A stretch of 5,220 nucleotides of DNA from Actinoplanes liguriensis (lineage in GTDB: Bacteria > Actinomycetota > Actinomycetes > Mycobacteriales > Micromonosporaceae). The stretch covers positions 29,548 through 34,767 of the forward strand of contig KL571387.1 of the NCBI GenBank assembly GCA_000715855.1. The letters run 5' to 3'. The position numbers were made by a program, and so were the translations under genes. Each line of letters opens with the position of its first letter. Position 1 is the stretch's first letter. This document shows, piece after piece, positions 1-4,550 of the stretch. The notes beneath the pieces were generated by a model. The model made no database searches, was not told the origin of the DNA, and saw nothing but the letters and a program-made list of their open reading frames with translations.

Positions 1-9
1 TCCGTCCCT

Positions 10-261
10 CTAACCGAGGAACGGCCGCCATTCGCGCACGCTCACCACGGTGACGCCCGGTGTCGTGAAGTAGGGATCAGCGTCGAGCACCGCCTGCGGA
101 TCCGCGGTGTCGAGCACGATCACCGCCCCGGACTCGTCCGCGAGCGGCCCGGCCATCCGCACGATCCCGTCACGGTGCAGCCCGGTCAGCAGCTCTCGAT
201 GCGCCGGCCGGGCCGCGAGCCGCGCCGGATCGCCGGTGAACGCCAATTCCACAATCCACAT
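10..261 (-). CDS. YciI-family small protein (83 aa)
   Basis: A complete 83-residue protein starting at ATG 261 and ending in TAG. It matches the YCII-related fold (small ferredoxin-like alpha/beta proteins, often dimeric). It opens with a beta strand MWIVELAFTG, then R18-PAHRELL with the conserved His21 and a helix, the family AGPL turn at 37-40, an Asp-Pro-Tyr at 62-64 and a final strand ending REW (Trp78). Length is normal for the family (about 80-100). His and Asp at these positions are the proposed active-site residues in family members, but the reaction is unknown for most of them. The gene lies 16 bases downstream of the PIN-like gene on the same strand, so it may be co-transcribed. No Shine-Dalgarno is visible, and a TANNNT box 6 bases before the ATG suggests it may also be read from its own leaderless mRNA. 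Family assignment is confident; function is not known. Confidence 0.85.
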   Translation of the reverse strand: MWIVELAFTGDPARLAARPAHRELLTGLHRDGIVRMAGPLADESGAVIVLDTADPQAVLDADPYFTTPGVTVVSVREWRPFLG

Positions 262-267
262 GCGTGC

Positions 268-273
268 ATGCTA
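268..273 (-). promoter_or_regulatory. Possible -10 box for a leaderless yciI-type transcript
   Basis: TAGCAT on the minus strand fits the actinobacterial TANNNT -10 box. Exactly 6 bases separate it from ATG 261, so a transcript starting there would begin at or next to the start codon. No convincing -35 box is seen at 17-18 bases (GCTGGT or CGCTGG). The lack of a Shine-Dalgarno supports the idea weakly; read-through from the upstream pair is the alternative. Confidence 0.3.
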
Positions 274-277
274 TTAG

Positions 278-688
278 CTATTCGAGAACGACCAGCGGCA
301 CGCTGTGGCCGCCATAGTTGAACGGAACCCCCGTGACGATCGCGCCGTTCATCTCGCGGGCCTCATGCAGCACGTGCCCGACCATCGGGGGCCCGGTCAG
401 CACCCGGTGCATCGGATAGTTCTCCAGCCTCGGCCGCGCGAAATTGCCGGCCTCGACCGAGGCGTGACCTTGCAATGGCAATTCACACACCCGGCCGCCC
501 AGCACGTGATCCCAGACCGACGTGGTGGCCTTGAGGACCACCTGTGCCTCGAGAACGGCGGACGCCGGGGTCGAGATGGTGAACTTGCCGAGATCCGCCT
601 GCTGCAGGATGGTCATCACGCGGGGATGCCCCTGGAAGAGCTCCACCAACGCCGAGGCATCGAGGATCCGGGGAAGCTTGTCCATCAT
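278..688 (-). CDS. Degenerate PIN-domain protein, putative toxin-like partner (136 aa)
   Basis: A 136-residue protein that looks like a PIN (VapC-type) domain. The N terminus has the PIN strand with the first acidic residue, ILDASALVELF (Asp10), and Glu47 in SAVLEAQVV fits the second. In the C-terminal half the helix-strand layout is kept (HVLHEAREMNGAIVT, 105-119). The acid expected near 104 is Gly, and the Asp of the usual T-x-D motif is Val121 (TGV), so two of the four metal-binding acids seem to be missing. ATG 688 is chosen over the adjacent ATG 685 because AGGAG at 702-698 is 9 bases upstream and because this ATG overlaps the stop of the preceding gene as ATGA. Translational coupling to the small upstream gene is the layout of type II toxin-antitoxin operons. 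PIN toxins are Mg-dependent RNases; with the acids lost, this one may be inactive as a nuclease or work differently. The fold call rests on motif reading only. Confidence 0.65.
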   Translation of the reverse strand: MMDKLPRILDASALVELFQGHPRVMTILQQADLGKFTISTPASAVLEAQVVLKATTSVWDHVLGGRVCELPLQGHASVEAGNFARPRLENYPMHRVLTGPPMVGHVLHEAREMNGAIVTGVPFNYGGHSVPLVVLE

Positions 689-876
689 GCCGTCTCGCTC
701 CTGAGCCGCTGCCGGTAAGCCCGGATCTGGCGGTTGACCTCGGCTTCCTCCGCCTGGTACTTGTCCTCGTCCTCCTGGGTCCACGGCTTGGGCGGCGGCA
801 GCCCGAGCGAGGCGCAGAACTCCTGTGCGAACTCGTTGCGCATCCGGATGATGTCCTGAGGGGTGTCGTCTGACAT
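685..876 (-). CDS. Small charged hypothetical protein, putative antitoxin-like partner (63 aa)
   Basis: A 63-residue protein that I do not recognise. It starts MSDDTPQDIIRMRNEF, has a proline-rich turn LPPPKPW (26-32), then a highly charged segment: acidic (QEDEDKYQAEEAE, 34-46) turning basic (NRQIRAYRQRLR, 48-59), probably one long helix. It has no RHH, AbrB or Phd signature that I can see. Its TGA (687-685) overlaps the PIN-like gene's ATG by 4 bases, so the two are translationally coupled, with the antitoxin-first order of vapBC operons. ATG 876 is preferred over in-frame TTG 942 and ATG 933. A -10-like TACGGT lies 7 bases before it, giving a leaderless start, and the longer versions would run through the palindrome and predicted promoter. 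An antitoxin role is inferred from position, size and charge only. Confidence 0.6.
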   Translation of the reverse strand: MSDDTPQDIIRMRNEFAQEFCASLGLPPPKPWTQEDEDKYQAEEAEVNRQIRAYRQRLRSETA

Positions 877-883
877 GTTGACG

Positions 884-913
884 ACCGTACACCCCCCTGT
901 CGCGCGCAGCCAA
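884..913 (-). promoter_or_regulatory. Putative leaderless promoter of the small protein/PIN-like pair
   Basis: On the minus strand TTGGCT (913-908) is followed by an 18-base spacer and TACGGT (889-884). ATG 876 comes 7 bases later, which places the expected transcription start at or one base from the A of the start codon. No Shine-Dalgarno sits at normal distance (a run of six G is 15 bases away). The upstream edge touches the palindrome at 913-924, a good position for autorepression. The -35 match is only partial. Confidence 0.4.
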
Positions 914-924
914 GTCGTACGACT
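913..924. promoter_or_regulatory. Perfect 12-bp palindrome, candidate operator of the PIN-like pair
   Basis: AGTCGTACGACT equals its own reverse complement over all 12 bases, and the outer pair C911/G926 also matches with one mismatch between. It abuts the predicted -35 box of the small protein/PIN-like pair. A related GTACG half is found about 30 bases away, overlapping the -10 region (890-886, minus strand). Toxin-antitoxin complexes usually bind palindromes at their own promoters, so autoregulation is a reasonable inference. No binding protein can be named from sequence. Confidence 0.4.
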
Positions 925-949
925 AGGTGTCATGGGACACAAATGAGAG

Positions 950-980
950 CGGCCCGGCGCCTCGGAAAGGCGCCGGGCCG
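950..980 (-). terminator. Rho-independent-like terminator of the glycoside hydrolase gene
   Basis: CGGCCCGGCGCC (950-961) pairs perfectly with GGCGCCGGGCCG (969-980). One further T-A pair makes a 13-bp stem with a 5-base loop. On the minus strand it begins 7 bases after the hydrolase TGA (990-988). The tail CTCTCATTTG is only weakly T-rich, as is common in actinobacterial terminators. It separates the hydrolase from the downstream pair, whose predicted promoter starts after it. Confidence 0.8.
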
Positions 981-987
981 TCCTCGA

Positions 988-3900
988 TCAGTGCAAGAGC
1001 GATGTGGCGTACGGCGTGACAGTCACCCTGTCGATGACCGGCGCGTATGCCGACCGCAGCAGCACGTCCGGCCACGTCTGCGACGCGTACGTGGTGCCGT
1101 CGAAGTCGGGCAGTTCCGCCGACGAGAAGCTGACCTTGTTCGTGCCGCGGCGCAACGTCACCGGCACCGTCAGCTCCCAGAAGTTGTTGTCGTGGAAGCT
1201 GTGCGGGAACAGCACCCGCTTCGCCGTCCCACCGTTGACCGTGATGTCGGCGTGCCGGGCCAGCGGATCCGGGTTGTAATGGGTCGCCTCGGCCTGTTCC
1301 GGGTTGGAGTAGCGGATCCGCAGCGCATACGTCCCGGATTGCGCGGCCGGAATGGTGAACGTCAGCGTGTTCGCCGGCCCGTTTCCGACGCCGGTGACCG
1401 CGGCGCCGCCGCCGGCGAGCGATTTCGCGACGACCGCCGCGGTGCCGGTCCGGGTGGCCGATTCGGCTTCGAGAACCGTGGACGGCAGGTGGGCCGACGC
1501 CCGTACCGTCAATCGGTCGAGAACCGCGCCGTTACGGCCGGCCGTGACCACCACCTTGTTGATGCCGCCGGAGAGCGAGACCGCGCTCTTGCCGGTGACC
1601 GGAATGCCGTTGACGGTCACCGACGCGGAGCGGGCGCCGATGTCGAGGGTCGATTCCGCGTCGGCTTTCGAGTAGACCCAGAACGTCGCCGTCCCGCCGC
1701 GCTTCAGCGTCACCTTTCCGGCCGCGACCGAACGCGCCCCGGTCAGGTCGGCCTGCGCCGCCGGGTAGACCGAGGTGGCCACCGCCGGATTCGGCAGCGA
1801 CAGCGTGATCCGGTCGAGAATCGCGTCGCCCTTGGTCGCCTTCGTGCCGTCGAGACTGCGGGCGGCGAGCGAGATCGTGTGCTTTCCGGCGGTCAGGCGA
1901 ACCGTCGTGTCCGAGTGATCCCAGACCACCCACTTGTAGCCGAGCGGCAGGAACATCTCCTGTTCCGCGGCGCCGTCCACGCGCAGGAACACATTGGTGG
2001 GGCCTTGCTCCTTGACCAGGTCGTAGGTGTTCAGCGAATTGGCGAACACGCTCAGGTCGTAGGTGCCGTCCTCCGGGACGTCGACGTTGAAGTCGAGCAC
2101 GCCGTCGCTGCCGGTCCGCAGGCCACCGACGTCGTAGCCGCCGGAGGTGTAGAACTTGGAGACGTCGGCCGTCGATCCCTCGGGGCCGTTCTTGCTGTAG
2201 CCGCTGCCGGTGTACTTCGCGGCCTCGGCCTCGTAGGAGCCGTTCCAGAGCGACGGAACCGCGCCGGCCAGCGCCCGTTCCGGCCCCGGGGACAGGACGA
2301 TCTCGTACGCCGAGGAGTCCAGCAGCCCCGGCATCTCCACGGCCACGGCGTTGTCCCGTACGCGCAAATCGGTTTCCTGAACGAGGCGGGGCTGCGCGGA
2401 ATCACCCACCTGGCCGGTCCACGGAATCTCGCGGATCGTGGCGTGCACCGTCTTGCCGAAAACGGACGACGGCACGTTGTCGAAGCGGATGTAGCCGGCG
2501 CCGGTCGAGCCGCCGATGATGGCCCGCGCCTGCTTCTTCCGCTTGTCGAGGGTGGCGACGCCCTGCAGCGTGTAGTTCTGGCCCGGGTACGGCGGGGTGA
2601 CCTGAACGGTGTTCCCGGTCATGCTGCCGTACGCGTTGAACAGCCACCACTGCCCGTTGCCGCGATTGGCCTGCACCGCCGAGTCGGAGATGTTCCCGTC
2701 GATGTTCCAGTAGGCGATGTCCGCGTCGACCTTGGACTCCTCGATCGCCGAGATCCACTGGATCATCTGGCCGGGAACGGAGGTGTGGTAGTTGAACGCG
2801 TACTCGTTGATGTTGATCGGCAATTGACGGCCGAGAATGGCCGCCTCCCATTCCCGGTAGAGCGCGACGTCCTGCCGCACCTTCTCCGGGTGGCTCAGCT
2901 CGTGCCAGGTCATCACGTCCGGCACGGTTCCGGCGGCGAGCGCGTGCTTGAGGAAGCCCTGGATCTGGGTGTAGAGCACGCTCGTGTTCGGCCCGGCGAT
3001 CCGCGCGGCAGGCATTCTGCCCTTGATGAGGTGGTAGACGTCGTCCCACGCGGCGAAGTAGTCGGCCGGGTTGTCGAGCCAGCTCACGCCGTTCAGGCTC
3101 CACTCGCCGGTGCCGAACATGTTGCCCTCGGGCTCGTTGAACGGCACGAACACCACGTGTTTCTGGTATTTTGGGTCGAGCGTCAGCACCTGGTCGACCT
3201 GCTTGGCGATCTTCTCCTTGTAGAGCGCCAGCTTCTCCGCGGGCGTGCTGCCCGGCCACTGGTACGGGAAGCCGCGATGAATATCGGTCATGTAGATGTA
3301 GACGTCGCCGCCGGTGCTGTCCGCGAGCGGCTTGACCACCTCGAGGGCGTCCGCGCCCGGATGTTGCGGCCCGTCCTGCGCCTTGGTCGAGACGGTGCGC
3401 AGGTGCATGCCCTCGATCAGGTTGTTGGTGGGGACGCCGTCGCCGTAGAGCCCGTAGAGCGACCCAGACGCGCCACCGTGGAACTCGCCGGTGGACGTGG
3501 CCAGGTCGATCGTCATCTCACCCTCGCGGATCACGGTCACCGTGGCGGTGACCGTCGCGCCGCCGGCGGTTCCGGTGACGGTGAACGTGCCGCGCTGGGC
3601 GTACCGGGCGGGGTCGACCGCGGCCCAGGTGATCGGGACGTCCCGGGCGTAGCCGTCGGAGAAGGCGCCACGGACGGTCGCCGGCAGCGCCGGAGCGGTG
3701 CCGATCGTGGTGCGCAGATCAAAAGCGGTCTGGGACACAGCGCTCAGGGTCGGCAACGTGCCGCCGAAGACGGTCGCGACCTGGGCCGGGGTGAGGGCGC
3801 TGTCGTAGACCCGGAAGTCGTCGATCGCCCCGTCGAAAAGCGGGTCGGCATAGAACGACTTCCCGAGGTAACCGGAGGAAGCGGCATCGGACAGCACGTC

Positions 3901-4398
3901 GCTCGCGCTGATCGTGGTCGCCGCTGACGAGACCGCGACGCCGTCGAGATAGGTCGTCAATCGATCCGCAGTGGTGTCCACCGTGACGGTCAGTGTCTTC
4001 CACGCGTTCGCCGGCAGCGCCGCCGAGCCCGTGACCTGCGCTTCCGCGCCGCCACCGTTGACGGTCACGGCCGTGCGCAGCACCCCGTCACCGTTGTACG
4101 GCGTGCTGAACAGGTACTTGCCGTTGTCCTTGCCGAGCGCGTAGATCCACTGCCACGGTGCGGTCGTCCCGTCCCACCTGACGCGAACGGAAACGGTCAG
4201 ATCGGTGCGGCCGGCCAGCACGCCGCGCGGCAGGGTCACGTACGCGCCGCCGGAGTTGGCCGCACCGCCGGGCAGCTGCAGCGCGCCGTCGGTCAGCGCG
4301 GCCGTGGCGCCGTTGACGAGGGTGCCGTTCAGGCCGTGCCCCGAGGTGTCGGTGATGACGCCACCGAGGTCGTCGTGGTCGAAGTCGTAGGCGACCAC
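988..4398 (-). CDS. Multimodular clan GH-A glycoside hydrolase (GH39-like) with LamG and CBM modules; N-terminal signal missing
   Basis: A 1136-residue polysaccharide-degrading enzyme. Modules in order: LamG/concanavalin-like jelly roll (about 1-213, starting VAYDFD and ending DDFRVYDSALTPAQV); Ig-like Big_4-type domain (about 214-291); TIM-barrel catalytic domain (about 294-598) with NEP at 421-423 (Glu422, likely acid/base) and INEYAF at 530-535 (Glu532, likely nucleophile), plus WHE 498-500 and AYWN 562-565; a beta domain (about 600-708) as in GH39, GH30 and GH79 enzymes; a CBM6/35-like module starting YEAE (about 722-868); a beta-rich module (about 870-968); and a CBM35-like module starting LEAES (about 976-1130). 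Clan GH-A retaining chemistry is inferred from the Glu pair; GH39 is the best guess and the substrate is unknown. Such enzymes are normally secreted, yet the frame opens at GTG 4398 with no signal peptide. Six codons further upstream (ADLPDP, a mature-like N terminus) there is an in-frame TGA (4419-4417). GTG 4398 has no Shine-Dalgarno. The 5' end may be damaged. Confidence 0.85.
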   Translation of the reverse strand: MVAYDFDHDDLGGVITDTSGHGLNGTLVNGATAALTDGALQLPGGAANSGGAYVTLPRGVLAGRTDLTVSVRVRWDGTTAPWQWIYALGKDNGKYLFSTPYNGDGVLRTAVTVNGGGAEAQVTGSAALPANAWKTLTVTVDTTADRLTTYLDGVAVSSAATTISASDVLSDAASSGYLGKSFYADPLFDGAIDDFRVYDSALTPAQVATVFGGTLPTLSAVSQTAFDLRTTIGTAPALPATVRGAFSDGYARDVPITWAAVDPARYAQRGTFTVTGTAGGATVTATVTVIREGEMTIDLATSTGEFHGGASGSLYGLYGDGVPTNNLIEGMHLRTVSTKAQDGPQHPGADALEVVKPLADSTGGDVYIYMTDIHRGFPYQWPGSTPAEKLALYKEKIAKQVDQVLTLDPKYQKHVVFVPFNEPEGNMFGTGEWSLNGVSWLDNPADYFAAWDDVYHLIKGRMPAARIAGPNTSVLYTQIQGFLKHALAAGTVPDVMTWHELSHPEKVRQDVALYREWEAAILGRQLPININEYAFNYHTSVPGQMIQWISAIEESKVDADIAYWNIDGNISDSAVQANRGNGQWWLFNAYGSMTGNTVQVTPPYPGQNYTLQGVATLDKRKKQARAIIGGSTGAGYIRFDNVPSSVFGKTVHATIREIPWTGQVGDSAQPRLVQETDLRVRDNAVAVEMPGLLDSSAYEIVLSPGPERALAGAVPSLWNGSYEAEAAKYTGSGYSKNGPEGSTADVSKFYTSGGYDVGGLRTGSDGVLDFNVDVPEDGTYDLSVFANSLNTYDLVKEQGPTNVFLRVDGAAEQEMFLPLGYKWVVWDHSDTTVRLTAGKHTISLAARSLDGTKATKGDAILDRITLSLPNPAVATSVYPAAQADLTGARSVAAGKVTLKRGGTATFWVYSKADAESTLDIGARSASVTVNGIPVTGKSAVSLSGGINKVVVTAGRNGAVLDRLTVRASAHLPSTVLEAESATRTGTAAVVAKSLAGGGAAVTGVGNGPANTLTFTIPAAQSGTYALRIRYSNPEQAEATHYNPDPLARHADITVNGGTAKRVLFPHSFHDNNFWELTVPVTLRRGTNKVSFSSAELPDFDGTTYASQTWPDVLLRSAYAPVIDRVTVTPYATSLLH

Positions 4399-4411
4399 CG
4401 GGTCGGGCAGG

Positions 4412-4429
4412 TCGGCTCATTGGGCTCAT
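4412..4429 (-). repeat. 9-bp imperfect tandem duplication at the damaged 5' end
   Basis: On the minus strand ATGAGCCCA (4429-4421) is followed directly by ATGAGCCGA (4420-4412), 8 of 9 bases identical. The second copy carries the ATG served by the nearby GGAG. The duplication lies exactly where the signal-peptide coding region of the hydrolase would be expected, so it may mark a slippage or deletion event. Confidence 0.7.
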
Positions 4430-4433
4430 CTCC
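4418..4433 (-). promoter_or_regulatory. Orphaned ribosome-binding site and ATG of the hydrolase gene
   Basis: GGAG (4433-4430) is followed after 9 bases by ATG (4420-4418), the best translation start upstream of the hydrolase. It is out of frame with the hydrolase: read from here the peptide is MSRPARPGGR and continues in a different frame. The ATG overlaps the TGA that closes the hydrolase frame (ATGA). This looks like the original start of the gene, now separated from its frame. Confidence 0.6.
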
Positions 4434-4440
4434 ACTGTAC

Positions 4441-4454
4441 GGAAACTTTTTGCC
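4441..4454. promoter_or_regulatory. Candidate LacI-type operator 1 (hydrolase 5' UTR)
   Basis: GGAAA-CTTT-TTGCC, an inverted repeat of 5-base arms around 4 bases with one arm mismatch. It lies in the predicted 5' UTR of the hydrolase, between its transcription start and the Shine-Dalgarno. It begins 20 bases (about two helical turns) from the second site. Confidence 0.4.
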
Positions 4455-4460
4455 GTGGCA

Positions 4461-4474
4461 GGACAGCGATTTCC
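4461..4474. promoter_or_regulatory. Candidate LacI-type operator 2 (hydrolase transcription start)
   Basis: GGACA-GCGA-TTTCC, the same 14-bp layout with one arm mismatch. It covers the predicted hydrolase transcription start (about 4471) and ends just downstream of the -10 box. It is the only one of the three sites with a central CG step, the preferred centre for LacI-family hinge-helix binding. Confidence 0.45.
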
Positions 4475-4477
4475 GCC

Positions 4478-4506
4478 AGGTTACGTACGTGGTTCACAGT
4501 GGTCAA
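4478..4506 (-). promoter_or_regulatory. Promoter of the glycoside hydrolase gene
   Basis: TTGACC (4506-4501), 17-base spacer, TAACCT (4483-4478) on the minus strand: a close fit to the housekeeping sigma consensus of actinobacteria (TTGACN, TANNNT). The expected start is near 4471, giving a 5' UTR of about 50 bases to ATG 4420. The intact promoter contrasts with the broken start region downstream. Confidence 0.65.
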
Positions 4507-4515
4507 TGGGCCGGG

Positions 4516-4544
4516 TTGAGGAAAAGGGTTTCCGTCGGTAGCGT
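4516..4544 (+). promoter_or_regulatory. Leaderless promoter of the LacI-family regulator gene
   Basis: TTGAGG (4516-4521), 17-base spacer, TAGCGT (4539-4544). The expected transcription start 7 bases past the -10 box falls on G4551, the first base of the GTG start codon. No Shine-Dalgarno precedes the GTG. Its -35 box is 9 bases from that of the divergent hydrolase promoter, so the two promoters are back to back. Confidence 0.65.
4520..4533. promoter_or_regulatory. Candidate LacI-type operator 3 (regulator promoter)
   Basis: GGAAA-AGGG-TTTCC, with perfect 5-base inverted arms. It overlaps the end of the -35 box and the spacer of the regulator's own promoter, so binding there would block RNA polymerase. 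It is the best-matched copy of the 14-bp motif found at 4441 and 4461. Confidence 0.45.
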
Positions 4545-4550
4545 GGCGTC

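Noticed and set aside
305..718. Plus-strand open frame of 137 codons opposite the PIN-like gene
   Set aside because: Shadow of the PIN-like and small-protein genes. It has no domain, and the minus strand has the coupled start/stop and Shine-Dalgarno.
877..942. N-terminal extension of the 63-aa protein to TTG 942 or ATG 933
   Set aside because: The extension would translate the palindrome and predicted promoter, has no Shine-Dalgarno, and adds a sequence unlike the rest of the protein. ATG 876 fits a leaderless start better.
2402..3259. A 285-codon minus-strand frame inside the hydrolase gene
   Set aside because: Arg/Gly/Ala-rich shadow in another frame of the catalytic-domain coding region, with no motif of its own.
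943..3927. A 994-codon open frame on the plus strand, antisense to the hydrolase
   Set aside because: Its protein is a low-complexity mix rich in Arg, Gly, Val, Asp and Ala with no domain. It is the usual mirror of a high-GC gene, while the minus-strand frame encodes recognisable LamG, GH and CBM modules.
4451..4460. TGCCGTGGCA short inverted repeat
   Set aside because: Arms of only 4 bases in GC-rich DNA are expected by chance. It overlaps the better 14-bp motif.
4483..4490. ACGTACGT palindrome in the hydrolase promoter spacer
   Set aside because: Only 8 bases, with no extension on either side and no second copy nearby; the 14-bp motif is a better operator candidate.
4432..4502. 7-bp inverted repeat CCACTGT (4432-4438) / ACAGTGG (4496-4502)
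   Set aside because: The arms are 57 bases apart, and a 7-bp match over this distance is weak. One arm merely overlaps the Shine-Dalgarno region, so it is not convincing as a hairpin or operator pair.
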